A stretch of 64,000 nucleotides of DNA, taken from Kuschelorhynchus macadamiae. Lineage: Eukaryota; Arthropoda; Insecta; Coleoptera; Curculionidae. Shown here one piece after another: positions 11,127-23,348 of the stretch. Numbering within the stretch: position 1 is the stretch's first letter; each line of letters opens with the position of its first letter. Both the position numbers and the translations under genes were made by a program. The stretch covers positions 1 through 64,000 of the forward strand of contig JAUTXW010003406.1 of assembly GCA_030620095.1 (NCBI GenBank), given 5' to 3'. The notes below the pieces were generated by a model. The model ran no database searches. It had not been told where the DNA came from and was given only the letters and a program-made list of their open reading frames with translations.

Positions 11127-12340
11127 ACTAAGTTATTCGTTAAGCGGGTGGTTTTGTTATGGTAGTCTTTGAAAATAGGACAATATTCAAAGTTGGCTCA
11201 TATCTAAAAAATGGTGGGAGATGGGTATAGGAACATATATGGAAATATTGTAGGTAAGGTATTGGTTTATTCGAAGATGCCATATAATACAGGGTGTTGT
11301 ATTTAAAATAAATGAGTTTTCTATTACTAAATTTCAATAAAAATGTCCTTTTTATACGACACCCTGTATGATATATCGCTATTCTAACATATAGTTATTT
11401 TAAATATATGCGTTCTCTAACCCAGAAAAAAAATCTAGTAATTATCTCGCTTATGCAGGTAAATATGGAATTTTATTAACGTGGTGATTTTCTAAAAAAA
11501 AATCATATATTAATTTTTTTAGAGAAAATGGTAGGAGATAAGTATAGGAAGATGTTAACATGAGTTACTTAAAGTCGTGCGTAGAATCAGAAACTGCAAT
11601 AAAATATAGGGTGTTCTATTTGAAATTTCAATGTTGCTATTGGTTTCGGAGAGATGTGGCAACGCTGCACTTGAGAAAATATTTTTAAAATATAGATTAT
11701 TACCTATTATGTCCGTATGCCGAATTTGAAAAAAATCCCTTTTATAGTTCTCCAGAACTTTTAATAGGACACTCAACGTGAATCACCCTGTATACGTACA
11801 CGATCTTTAGGATTGCTAAGGTTTTTAACTAACCTTGCCACATTTTTTTCACACCCTGTATATTTTCTTGGTAGTGCAGACCGTGCACATTACAAAAAAA
11901 ATATGACTGAAGGGCCCTCTAGCAAGAAAATTTTACATCAAATGGCTAATAAAAAGTTACAGCTTATTATGTAGAAAATTAAATTTTTTGACAAAAAAAA
12001 TCATATCTCAAAAAATATTAAAAATTAAAAAAAAAGTTTGATATTGTTTTTTACAATTTCACCAAGGATTACGCTAATCTAACAATTAAAACTAAAAAAT
12101 TATTTTTGTAGATTTTCGGAACAAATCAAAAATTGAAAAATTTGAGTCTTGTTTAACACCCTGTATAAATAACTTTTTAGCTTAGGTAGGTTTTACGCCT
12201 AACATCGGTTATATATAATAAAATTTGCAAGATTCAGCTGAAAACCGCACCTCAGTGTCTCGTCTCGTTTTAAAAATATTCAAATTTAGATTTTACCAGA
12301 AAATGCAGGTGAACTGTTTCAAGTGGCCAGCAGTTTATTT
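11101..12340 (+). repeat. Uninterrupted mariner terminal repeat (third copy, empty site)
   Basis: It is homologous to the palindrome arms in arm-1 orientation (starts at about 104 and ends at about 4406 of arm 1), but lacks both element B and the CACTGG element. Around 12081-12110 it reads straight through the CACTGG insertion point (AATCTAACAATTAAAACT), aligning base for base with the flanks plus one TAA. It contains several ACAGGGTGT/ACACCCTGTAT modules. It is the right-hand terminal repeat of M1 in the composite interpretation. Confidence 0.8.
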
Positions 12341-14475
<2,135 letters not shown>

Positions 14476-14519
14476 TTCAGTTTCTATTCGGATACGAGAA
14501 AGAAAATAAACAAACAAAC

Positions 14520-14730
14520 AAACTTTCTGGCGGAGTATACGACATTTAGTTTTGGAACATGACATACATTAAAACATATTCAAAAGTTAAAATTCGACTG
14601 ACTTGGGTTAGGTATTTATATCAGATGTTTAATATTATCTAATCCAAGTCAGTCGAATTTTAACTTTTGAATATGTTTTAATATATGTGATGTTCCCCAA
14701 CTAAATGTCTTATACTGAGCCAGAAAGTTT
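14520..14730. repeat. About 90-bp-arm inverted repeat (hairpin)
   Basis: 14520-14610 pairs with 14639-14730, including the stretch AAGTTAAAATTCGACTGACT and its complement. The arms surround a 28-base loop with only scattered mismatches. It sits just upstream of the hammerhead-like core at 14811 and may be a terminal-repeat piece of a PLE or a MITE. No coding sequence was found. Confidence 0.75.
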
Positions 14731-14810
14731 TTTTGTGAATGTTTTGTTTGTTGATATATTATTATCAATCTTTACGTCCCTTGTAAAATAAAAATATTGT
14801 TTTAGAAACA

Positions 14811-14850
14811 CTGATGAAGGCAAAAACTTGCCGAAACGTTTGTGAATAAA
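14811..14850 (+). ncRNA. Hammerhead ribozyme core (PLE terminal-repeat type)
   Basis: It reads CTGATGA, then a stem-loop whose stem II is GGCAA paired with TTGCC around a short A-rich loop, then GAAAC. The following bases, GTTTGTG, would give a minimal stem III, but the nucleotide at the cleavage position is G, which is not a favoured residue. Fold and core fit the hammerheads known from PLE terminal repeats. Activity is doubtful because of the cleavage-site base. Confidence 0.6.
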
Positions 14851-14984
14851 AAAATGCTGCATACAAACTAAGTCTTCGTTTTATATATAAAAAATTAGGA
14901 CTAAAATACCCAAGAAAACTGTTTTACTGAATATGAATTAGGGGTCCAGAAACCTATATTCGAATATATTTGTAACGTCATGTT

Positions 14985-15297
14985 CAATTCTTACCAGTTT
15001 ACTTAAAAGGAATTGAATTTTGAATAAGATTTTTTTAAGTTGATTTTTAAAAATCTCATTTGGCCGTCGTTTTATTTCGTCATCTTGAATTCTTACCGCA
15101 ACTTTACTTATTCATACTAAAATGTTACCAGTTCATTCCTAAAATGTTACTTAGTTCATACTAAAATGTTACCAGTTCGATTTTGGTGCGAATGATAAAA
15201 CATATTTTTTGGCATCCAGGGATGCTAAAATGATGATATGTAAAACCCCACACGGTGATTTTTTTAAATAAAACATTTTATTTGGCTGCCATTTTGT
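14985..15297. repeat. Family D degenerate repeat
   Basis: Several imperfect repeats of the phrases TACTAAAATGTTACCAGTTCAT and ATTTTGTTCCGCCATTATG occur here, followed by AAACATATTTTTTGGCATCC. The same vocabulary recurs at 16.8-17.5, 23.8-24.4, 35.1-36.4, 38.4-38.6 and 58.4-58.7 kb on either strand. No protein is encoded. It is the target into which the 15310-16134 LINE fragment inserted. Confidence 0.6.
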
Positions 15298-15309
15298 TCC
15301 GCCATTATG

Positions 15310-16134
15310 TAGTAGTAGTAGTTAGGGGGAGGTCTAGAGACTTGACTGGTAGGCCTATAAGGCCCTTTCAGTCTACCCCAGCTCCTCCCTCAACCACCAC
15401 CCGCCACTAGGTGTACATCCTTCCTGACACTCCGTGCAGATAGAATCTTCCTCAATGCCTAACATAAAGAGGTGTCTCTTCAATCGACAGTGCCCCGTTA
15501 CTATTCCTACGATGGAATTTAGAGCTTTCCTGTCTCGGGCTAGTAACCACTGTGTTCGGCCCTTATCGAGCTTCACAATGAAGTCTTTAGCTTGCCTCCC
15601 GACCCCGGACTGGCCCCATTCACGTTGAAGTTCATGTTGTGCCCATTCGTGGAATGCTGTCCTTATCTGCTGCCTAGTGATGCCTAAAGCTGGTTCTGGT
15701 CCTACATACGGGCTGGTGGCGCCGAGTCTAGCAAACTCATCTGCCCTCTCGTTGCCCTCAATCCCACAGTACATCCAAAACTGATCCCGCCATGGGTGAG
15801 TCGAGCGCCTTAACTGCTGCTTGACTGTCTGAGCATATGACAATCTCTCCCTCTGCCCCCTCTATGACTTCCTTCATCGTTATTGTCATTAGAATGGCAT
15901 ATACCTCAGCCTGAAACACCGTTGAAAACTTCCGCAAAGGGAAGCTGGACCCGGTTTGTGTAGCCTCAATTTAAACTCCAGCACCTAAGGATTGCAACTG
16001 TGTCATACGTGAACCATCCGTATAGCAAACAATTGCCTCTCTGGAGAACTCCAGCCTGTTTCTCTCTCAGTCTCTCTTTCGGGGATTGAGATACTATAAC
16101 CCTTACGCCATCTTAGTCTGCCTGAGGGTCGTGC
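15310..16134 (-). mobile_element. 5'-truncated non-LTR retrotransposon, RNase H end
   Basis: The minus strand encodes an RNase HI domain: YTDGSR near 16025, an FQAEVYAI glutamate motif near 15920, VICSDS near 15850 (in a shifted frame), and CGIEGNERADEFARLGA near 15770, followed by a Cys-rich tail (HCRLKRHLF, CTEC). The 3' end has GTAGTAGTAG-type trinucleotide repeats. The fragment is flanked by an exact 12-bp target duplication, TCCGCCATTATG, at 15298-15309 and 16135-16146, so it is a bona fide 5'-truncated target-primed insertion. There is an in-frame stop near 15970 and a frameshift near 15843. Jockey/R1-type clades carry this RNase H domain; the exact clade is not assigned. Confidence 0.85.
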
Positions 16135-16154
16135 TCCGCCATTATGAATTAGTA

Positions 16155-16805
16155 CCGAAATTTTTTCAGGCTGAATTTTTAATACATTTTAAAAAAAATT
16201 TCTCAGTACTATGCCATAGAAATTTTTCACATCACATTTTGGCAAATGACGAAGCTGAATTCAGTAGAGATGGAATCGTAAATTTTCATAACAGTGATTA
16301 CTGGGCTGGGCTGGCATAAATCCTCATGCTCTTTTTGGAGGCCGACATCACGTTAGGTTTTCCGTCAATGTTTGGATAAACATCTTGGGAGATACCTAAT
16401 CTTCTGGGACCAGTTTTCTGCCAAATAGGCCGAGAGGGAAAGATTATTTAAATTTTTTAAATGATGAGTTATTGGAAGTTATTCCATTAGCAGACCGGAA
16501 AAAATATGGTTTTTACATAATGATTTTTTAGGTAATGTTTGGGAGCACCTAAATAGAAATTTTAGACGAAGGTGGATCGGCCGTGGTGGTCCAGTCCCAG
16601 TGCCTTGGACTTTTATGTTTGGGAACAAAGTCTGGTATACGCTGTGCCCATTGTAGATGAAATTCATCTACGGCAGCGTATTATTCAAAGATGCGAGGCT
16701 ATTAGAAACATGCCACGAATATTTCGACGTGTTCGTTTTAACTGCAATAGAAGAGCTCGAACATATTTACATATGAATTGTGGACATATCCAGCATCTCT
16801 TGTGA
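16155..16805 (+). pseudogene. Mariner-type transposase relic M2
   Basis: Plus-strand fragments in shifting frames match the same transposase family as M1. They include FSRDGIVNFHNSDYW (normally just after the first catalytic Asp), GRHHVRFSVNVW, LNFLNDELLEVIP, NVWEHLNRNFRRRWIGRGGPV, and the C-terminus RRVRFNCNRRARTY...HIQHLL. The second catalytic segment (QxDGxPAH) and the residues around the third Asp are deleted or frameshifted. It is a dead, internally deleted copy. Confidence 0.7.
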
Positions 16806-16824
16806 AACTGAGCATCCATTTAAT

Positions 16825-17480
16825 TTCAGTTTTATTTCCCTCGTAAAAGGGGTTAAAAGTATTGTAATCGTGAAACAATCATCCTTCGACATTTTCCCGG
16901 AACATTAAGTTATAAAAATGTTTTCTCAGTTCCGTCGGTCTGTCTGTATGTCGGTCTGTCTGTTCACGGCATAGCATTTATTACTATCAAATTACTTATC
17001 CAATTTACCTCCAATTTTGAACAAAAATCAGATATTATATAGAAATCAACTAAAATTTTGGTACGAATCCAAAATGGTGGAACAAAATAGCGGCTTAATA
17101 AAATCTTTAAAAATTCAGCCTGAAGAACTATTTAATAAACTGATTTCAAATTATGTGCCATAACTAATTGCGGTATAGAGATGAACTAGTAAAACTGTGG
17201 TACTAATTCAAGATGACGGAACAAAATGGCGGCCAAATAAAATATTTGTAATCATGAAAAAAGTCACCCTCTTAGGTGTTATATATTTTCAGGTTCAGTG
17301 TCAGTTAGCGGCATAGCTCAAAAACTAATCATCACATTGACTTTAAATTGTAGTCAAATATTAAGAGTCATATGGGGATAACCTGGTAATATTTTGGTAA
17401 AAATCCAATATGCCTAAACAAGATGGCGGCCTAGTGAAACGTTAAAAGAATGATGATGATTAGATCTCAAAACATAATTT
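16825..17480. repeat. Family D degenerate repeats
   Basis: It starts with CCCTCGTAAAAGGGG...GTATTGTAATCGTGAAA and GTCTGTCTGT runs, followed by about three 150-bp imperfect units, each containing a TGGTACGAATCCAAAATGG-like phrase and GGCGGCC. Units are oriented plus. No open reading frame is shared between units, so this looks like noncoding repeat. Confidence 0.6.
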
Positions 17481-17689
17481 TGTTTTGTCTTGTATAATAC
17501 GAATAAATAAAATATTTTTCTAAAATATGAATATTCTTCAGGAATCCAGAATGATTTTTCCCATTTGGTGAAAAAATCATCAAATTCGGTCAAAAAATAA
17601 AAAAGTTCTTTAAGATCAAAATTTTTTTAAATTTTAAAGTGGCCGTTTTTTATGCTCCTGAGTGTATATTTGAAAAGATTATATATATG

Positions 17690-17795
17690 TGTAACTCAAT
17701 GTCTATGTACTGAACTAAATTAGGTCACACTATTTCTAATAAAACGAAAGAAGTTCCCGGAAAAGGAAATTTACCGATTTTTTTAAATATCATTC
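17690..17795 (+). repeat. Motif E (conserved repeat end)
   Basis: The sequence AGGTCACACTATTTCTAATAAAA...GAAATTTACCGATTTTT recurs at 24430-24505 (same strand) and at 20993-21048 and 32660-32745 (opposite strand). It sits next to family D blocks or at broken element ends. It may be the end of family D, but its element is unknown. Confidence 0.5.
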
Positions 17796-17940
17796 GTTCA
17801 TGAAAAAAGAGATCTTCATATCCGCCCTTTATGCTAATTTCGTACTAAAAATGCAGTTAGCGAAGGTCACTTAGCAGTAACGGTTAGGTAAGTTTAATTT
17901 TTTAAAGCTTCCAGTTAGGGAAAAAAATTTTCATTTTGAC

Positions 17941-19475
17941 TAGTGATGAAACGATTACGATTACGGTTACGATTAACCGCCGATTATTGGGATTTACCGA
18001 TTAATCGTAACCGCCAATTATTTACACGATTATTTATACGATTGTTAAGTAAAGTAATAATAACTGATAATGCTCGAAACATGCTTACTGCTAAGGCAAA
18101 ATTTCCACAAATAGATCATGTCAGTTGTATGATTCATTCGTTGCAAGGTGTATTAAAGGTAAGAAACAGGAAACATAAAAAAAAACCCGAAATTCTAAAT
18201 CAATGTTAATTTATTTACTTTATTTTTTGGTGCCATTTTTTCAGTCGATGATATCAAGGAAATTATAATTATTGCTAGAAAAATAGCGAGTCATTTCAGT
18301 CATTCAACTAAAGTTTTAAAAATACTTAAGGAAGCACATAAAAATTACAGTTTACTTGGACATGTTCTAATACAAGACGTCCCAACTCGATGGGACTCTG
18401 CATATGCAATGCTAGATAGATTGAATGAACAACGTATCGCAGTTTAAGCTGCATTTCCTAAACTTAAATGTCCATATGATCTCAGTACTCTTCAGTGGAT
18501 CTTAGTTGAACAAATAATTAAACTTTTGTCCTACTTCAATGATATTCCAAAGGCACCCAGCAATGATCTATTTACCTTAGCGGGTGCACCCCCATTGATA
18601 AACTCTCTCTTTAAAATACCGTAAAGAATCTTTAGATAAAGAGAAAGATAGTTTTAAAATTATTGTTGCTAATTTAAAACATCACTTGACCCAGAGATTT
18701 AATGATCTCGAAGAAAATGAAAATTATATCTTGGCCACAATCCTCAACCCTCGGTTTAAGGCGCGGGTGTTTAGACACCAGAAAGTGGACTCAAACCGCC
18801 ACCAACCGAAGCCTTTACGAGTGATGGAGTTTGGAATATTTGCCCAGAATTAATAAGCGATGTGGAAATGCAAGAGCCACTGTCAAATTTTGCTGGTCAG
18901 TGCCATATAGACTTTCATAAAGATATATTTTCAATTTAATTTTAGAATTCTGCTTCTCTAATAATGCTTTTTCTTATTTTCAGCCACTGGTTCAAGGTCA
19001 CCTCATTTAGATCACTCAGCAAATGCTTTGAGATATCGGTCTGAAAGTACTTTGCATCCAAATTTAAAGAAATTGGCACAGAAATATTTATCATTGAAAC
19101 CATCCTCGGTTCAGTTGAAAAGGTTATTTTTGACAGCAGGGAATATTCAAAGTCTTAAGAGAAACCGACTTGGTTCGAAAATTTGAAAGTGTTATGTTTC
19201 CTTAATAAAAATTTAATCTCCCTAAATTTCCAATATTAAAGGCCAAAAACAGGTTTGCTTTTTTTACTCAGATTTTAAATGTTTTGGTTGTGATTTATTA
19301 TTTTGTTTATAGTTTGTATTTATTTTCTTTAAAATTTCTTTAAAAAAAGAAAAAATGTATTAAGTATATATTTTAACATTTTTTTATTTGATAATCGTAA
19401 TCGTAATCGTACGATTATTTTGGTTCTAATCGTAATCGCAATCGTAATCGTATAACAACAATCGTTGCATCACTA
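17941..19475 (+). mobile_element. hAT element 1 with 8-bp target duplication
   Basis: The ends are TAGTGATGAAACGATT and, reversed, TAGTGATGCAACGATT. Flanking ATTTTGAC occurs at 17933-17940 and 19476-19483, an exact 8-bp target duplication diagnostic of the hAT superfamily. Both subterminal regions are packed with CGATTA/ATCGTA hexamers, a layout typical of transposase-binding sites. It is 1,535 bp long with a decayed transposase inside. Confidence 0.92.
18040..19190 (+). pseudogene. ZBED-like hAT transposase remnant (hAT-1)
   Basis: Plus-strand segments include VIITDNARNMLTA and MIHSLQGVLK (second catalytic region). A GT...CAG intron-like interval follows at about 18152-18242. Then come KEIIIIARKIASHF, PTRWDSAYAMLDRLNEQ, LVEQIIKLLSYF, LATILNPRFKARVF and the C-terminal dimerisation end SSVQLKRLFLTAGNIQSLKR. 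The N-terminal BED finger is missing because the coding region begins close to the terminal repeat. Stops occur near 18448 and 18623, and there are frameshifts, so it is inactive. Confidence 0.8.
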
Positions 19476-19483
19476 ATTTTGAC

Positions 19484-20992
19484 TATAAAGTTTCCTGTGC
19501 ACGAATGGACGTTTTGCTAAATAACTTCAAAACGCTAGATAATATCGAATGAAAGCAAGACACCAAAAACTTAGAGAACAGAACAAAGAATCATTTTCTA
19601 ATTGGAAACAGCCAGTAGTAAAAAGTTTGGGGGTCAACAGGATCACATCTCGGAAAAAAGTAACACCCTGTAAATTTTTCGAAAACGTATTCTACCTGTG
19701 TCGTAGACATTGGTCACCGTATATCGTGTGCCAAATTTAAATAAAGTATCTCTAAAAATGTTCACGGTGTGTAAAAGTAAACAAAAATTATGAAATCTTG
19801 GCCACCCTGTATCTTGAAAACGAAGCATTTCCCGACCTACGTTCACAGAACTTTTTTTTTGTTTATTTTTTAGTACTATACGCTTGTGACACAGTGTTAC
19901 CCTGTATAGTCAATGTAGTGTATTAACAATACAATTTATGTAGTATGGGGTAGTAAAAATAGATAATTATTAAAATATTTTATCTGCCAGACCGCTCTAT
20001 TTTAAATGTATTTTTTTACCAACTAAACATAACATATTACGTTCAATTAGCTAACTAGTATAATTAAATGAAGATCAAGGTTTGATTTTTCAAACAAAAT
20101 AAAGAGATGAAATCTGAACCTCAATCAGTTTCTCCCCTTATAAAAACACCGATAAATTATTACGTCCAGATTTGAAAATATGTCACCTTGTGTCGTATTT
20201 TACCCGATTTGGACACAGACATATTCACTACGACAGCGTAAAGTGAAAGTGGTTTTTAGATACAAGATCAACTAAAAAATCGAGGCAAGCCGCAGCCCTA
20301 GGGCTTCTTCAAGTTGACCGATTTAAGCGTTATTACAAGGGTCATAAAATGATTTGGCAAGTGACATACTATTATGGCGTAAGAAGAAAATAGACGCTTA
20401 TTCCATACATTTTAAATACATTTTCACTAAAACATATATGAATTACTTATGATTATTGATATATACAGGGTGTCAATTAGGAGATGTAGCCCAACTGGGA
20501 AGCAGACTGCTCTCATGAGATTAGCAAAAAAACTTCAGGAAATCCGTCGCTTTCTAGATACAGTGTATTGAAAATACATTTTGATTTTTATAATAATGGA
20601 AGGCTTTGAAGCATAAACCGAATAAGTCTATTTTGTCCAAATGGTAGTATTTTTCCATCTATGTAAAAAAAGATTCAAAATAAATTATATTAAAAACGAG
20701 ATATTACATAACTAAGAATTAATAAAAATCACCATTTTTTGTACGTGTAAATTTTACCTATTTTGGTCCAGACTGCAAATCATAATCCAAGGGCATTATA
20801 TAAATGAATGTCGGGACTGTAATTTGTGCGTTTTATTCTGGGCTTATTGATATTTTGCCGTAGTTTATTTGCATATATATTTTCCATATTGCCAATAGTT
20901 CCAGGTATATAAGTGTATTTTCTTATCAGATGAACTGACCAACAGAATAACTACCGACCTATGTTTTGAAAGATAGTTGAAATAGTTATGAA
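19484..20992. other. No gene recognised
   Basis: AT-rich sequence with CCCTGTA(T)/ACAGGGTGT modules at about 19665, 19805, 19900 and 20465. A sequence near 20310-20335 on the minus strand (TTGAAGAAGCCCTAGGGCT) resembles PLE terminal-repeat stems but lacks the GAAA core. I saw no coding potential. Confidence 0.5.
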
Positions 20993-21048
20993 AATCGGTA
21001 AGTTCTTTTTACCCAGAACTTCGCTGGTTATGAATCTTTCCTTTTATG
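20993..21048 (-). repeat. Motif E at the broken end of PLE-2
   Basis: AAATCGGTAAGTTC...GTTATGAATC matches the motif E sequence in reverse orientation. The PLE-2 reading frame stops at this junction, so the repeat either truncated the PLE or marks the edge of the sequence into which it inserted. Confidence 0.5.
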
Positions 21049-22287
21049 ATATTATGATGTTGCTGATTAAGGTGGTCCAGAAATATGAGGAGATTATCCT
21101 GTCCATGAGGCCAAACAACAAAAGTATCATCTACATATCTGAACCAGCGCTTTGGTTTTAGTGGACCGGATCTTAGAGCAATATCATCAAAGGCTTCCAT
21201 AAAGATATTCGCTACCACAGGTGATAAACGAGATTCCATAGCTGCCCCTTAAGTTTGTTCATAAAAAGTTCCTTGAAAAATGAAATAAGCAGATGTAAGA
21301 CAAGCTTCCACTAGGTCTATTAAGTTCTTATCAAAATTATTATTATCCAGTATGTCTGATATAATGGCAATTGAGTCGTTGACAGGAACATTTGTATAAA
21401 GTGATTCTACATCGAAACTGGGCAAAGTATCTTCGGGTTCCCGCCGGATTGTCTTAAGTTTTTCCACAAAATGTGCAGAGTTTTTAATGAAAGAATCTGT
21501 TTTTCCAGTAAACGGATTAAGAAAATTTGAAAGATATTTACCTAGCTTGTATGTGGGCGAGTCTATTGCACTGAAGATTGGTCGAAGTGGTATATTGTCC
21601 TTGTGTATCTTCAGAAGTCCGTAAAACCTGGGAATCTTGGAGCTGCTTGGTTTTAATGATTTTTTCTCCGCTAGTGATAGACTGGATGCATTGATCAGAT
21701 TGATAATGCGTCTTTCTATTCTACTTGTGGGGTCTGCCTGCATAACCTTATAGGTGTTGCTGTCCAAAAGTTGAGTAACCTTTTCCACATATTCGGTTCT
21801 GTCACGCAACGCCACATAGTTGCCTTAATCTGCTGGAAGTACCAGAATGTTTGCGTCTTTATTTAAGGTCTTCATTGCTGTTTTTTCGGCTGCGGAGAGG
21901 TTTGACTTTGTTGGTTTTGAGTTTTTAATGATTTTCGCTGTCTCATAACTGATTTCATCGGCTTGTTCCACTAGTAATCTTCTGATTGCTGCTTCAACAG
22001 AAGATACTATGTCTTCTACGGGAATGCTACTTGGTGCTATTGCGAAATTTTGGCCCTTGGAAAGGACGAAAAGTTCTGCTTCGGATAACGGCTTCGATGA
22101 CAGGTTGATAACTGTGTTCTGCGAAAGTTTCACTGGATTTTTTTCTGTTCAGGAGGGCTTCAAACTTCTTTTGTTGCTTAAGTGTAACTTCTTGATGGAT
22201 TTTTTCTGCCTGTGCTTTGGTAACATTGTCCAAAGTTGTAAATGTAGTTCTTTCTAGTCTAGAAGCTAATTTCATTCTATTGGTCAA
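21009..22287 (-). pseudogene. Penelope-like element PLE-2: reverse transcriptase
   Basis: The minus-strand blocks are 22287-22027, 22133-21825, 21815-21249 and 21239-21009. The start at 22287 (MTNRMKLASRL) lies just inside the terminal repeat. The RT order is intact: NILVLPAD near 21840, FYGLLKIHKDNIPLRPI, SFDVESLYTNVPVN (motif A), then RLSPVVANIFMEAF and RYVDDTFVVW (motif C). There are frame breaks near 22080, a stop at 21824 and another at 21243. It ends abruptly at motif E, so the GIY-YIG end of this copy is missing. The GIY-YIG piece at 22435-22805 belongs to the preceding copy in a head-to-tail arrangement. Confidence 0.85.
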
Positions 22288-22334
22288 TTAAGAAATCATG
22301 GTTCTTGGGATTAGACCGTGTCAAATTGGAATTA

Positions 22335-22380
22335 CTATCCGACGTTTCGCCTTCGATTGCACGAGTCATTTTCAGGGATC
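22335..22380 (-). ncRNA. Hammerhead-like core in the PLE-2 terminal repeat
   Basis: On the minus strand CTGAAAATGA...TCGAAGGC is followed by GAAACGTCGG. The homologous copy at 63369-63410 has a better stem. Core residues deviate from CUGANGA, so activity is doubtful. Its position, about 30-60 bases downstream of a TATA/initiator pair, is the same in both copies. Confidence 0.4.
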
Positions 22381-22401
22381 TTTACTCCACGAGATCTGAA
22401 C

Positions 22402-22439
22402 ACTGAATGAGCTCGAAAAGATTCAGGCTGGTTTTTATA
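22402..22439 (-). promoter_or_regulatory. TATA box and TCAGT initiator in PLE-2 terminal repeat
   Basis: On the minus strand TATAAAA ends at 22433 and TCATTCAGTG contains a TCAGT arthropod initiator at 22406-22402, about 33 bases downstream. The homologous repeat at 63305-63342 keeps both elements at nearly the same spacing, which supports function in the ancestral element. Confidence 0.5.
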
Positions 22440-22805
22440 CCCGACTTGTGCTCGCCGAACCGGGACACTGTGTTAAGATCGGTTTCCACGTGTGATGTAG
22501 ACCGTAACCCCTATCTCTATTGAATTTTTTTGTATGTTTAAATATTTCAATAGATTCTCTAATTTTTCGTTTATAAAAACCTGGAACCGATGCTAGAACC
22601 TTGGTTTCCTTTAAATTTATAAAATGGCCAGTATTATGCTGGTGTTCAGCTACAGCAGATTGAACAATTTGTTTCTTTTTAATACATCGTTCATGTTCCT
22701 TAAGTTTAGTTGATATTGAGCGTCCTGTTTCTCCCACATACACTTCTCCACAGGAGCAAGGAATTTTATATACTCCTTCCGTTTGGAAAGGTACAATATC
22801 TAGTA
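22435..22805 (-). pseudogene. PLE-2 upstream copy: GIY-YIG endonuclease end
   Basis: The minus strand encodes DIVPFQTEGVYKIPCSCGEVYVGETGRS (positions about 22797-22715 across a frame change), then RSISTKLKEHERC, HQHNTGHFIN and KIRESIEIFKH. It has the GxY...YVG pair and the catalytic Arg of GIY-YIG nucleases. It is followed head-to-tail by the terminal repeat and the next PLE-2 copy, so two PLE copies were once in tandem. The 5' edge is cut at about 22805, where the sequence switches orientation. Confidence 0.75.
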
Positions 22806-22828
22806 GATTAGGTAGTGCTGTTCTTCTC

Positions 22829-22946
22829 TACATACATGGCATTACAGACAAAATAGGACGATTACTTCGGCGGTTCAACATACGTACAATCTTCAATACA
22901 CATAAGAAGATTGTACAATGCTTGCGATCCCCGAAAGATATTGTAC
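22829..22946 (+). pseudogene. Inverted PLE linker segment
   Basis: On the plus strand this encodes YIHGITDKIGRLLRRFNIRT...SPKDIVPF, the linker that normally sits between the RT and GIY-YIG domains of a PLE. It lies in the opposite orientation to, and directly beside, the GIY-YIG half on the minus strand. The DIVPF string occurs at both sides of the switch point, consistent with an inversion or twin-priming event within one PLE copy. Confidence 0.7.
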
Positions 22947-23348
22947 CTTTCCTTCGATAGCAGTCTGCACAATTATTGAATCCGCGTCTTCGACAGCCTG
23001 CTTAACGGTGTAATTATGTGCTTCCAACTTTATCTGCAGCAATGCACTAAGGTGCTTTTTGTTAAAGCGGTTCGATAAAAATGTTTCTTGCGATATAGTT
23101 GCAATCATGGATTCATCGAAGAGTACATCAGTGCTGCATTGCTGCTTCGAGAGGCGTATTCTCTCAGCAGATTTTGTACTTGTTTCTGTCCCACTTTCGG
23201 GATATCTATCAAAAACAACAATTGTATTCGGCCCATAATGCCTTGTAATATAGTGAATGTACTTTGCACAAATCATTACAAATGAATTCTGATGACCCCA
23301 CACAGCACTATGGAGCAAGAAGCCACCGTCAACAATGTGCATGGTCAT
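22947..23348 (-). pseudogene. Fragment of an uncharacterised repeat-associated protein
   Basis: The minus-strand frame starts MTMHIVDGGFLLH and continues KYIHYITRHYGPNTIVVFD, CSTDVLFDESM, SQETFLSNRFNKKHL and VKQAVEDADSIIVQTAIEG before being cut by the PLE segment at about 22946. Conserved acidic residues (VDGG, VFD, DADS) recall metal-dependent nuclease folds of the PIN/FEN type, but that is only a resemblance. I recall similar unannotated proteins in invertebrate genomes but cannot name the family. Only the fragment is present. Confidence 0.4.

Larger units (their letters stand above)
5170..12340 (-). mobile_element. Composite mariner-type element M1 with giant terminal repeats (inferred)
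   Basis: The M1 transposase (9778-11126, minus) lies between two copies of the same sequence in opposite orientation: 5170-9650, which contains insertions, and 11101-12340, which is clean. The outer ends lie near AAACTGCTGGC at about 5170 and its complement at about 12335, beyond which homology stops. Without the nested elements the left repeat would be about 1.2 kb, matching the right one. Long TIRs also bound two related mariners in this window (26866-28746 and 42890-45400), which supports reading these as the element's own TIRs. Exact ends and target duplication are not resolved. Confidence 0.5.

Noticed and set aside
16825..17480. CRISPR-like or satellite array from the repeated units
   Set aside because: Units are degenerate, of unequal length, without constant repeats and unique spacers, and are dispersed on both strands across the window.
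20290..20340. Possible hammerhead on the minus strand (TTGAAGAAGCCCTAGGGCT)
   Set aside because: The stem is present but the GAAA half of the core is missing and CUGANGA is imperfect, so it cannot be a hammerhead as it stands.
22010..22257. Plus-strand 82-residue frame
   Set aside because: Antisense to the PLE-2 N-terminal region, which is clearly coding on the minus strand.
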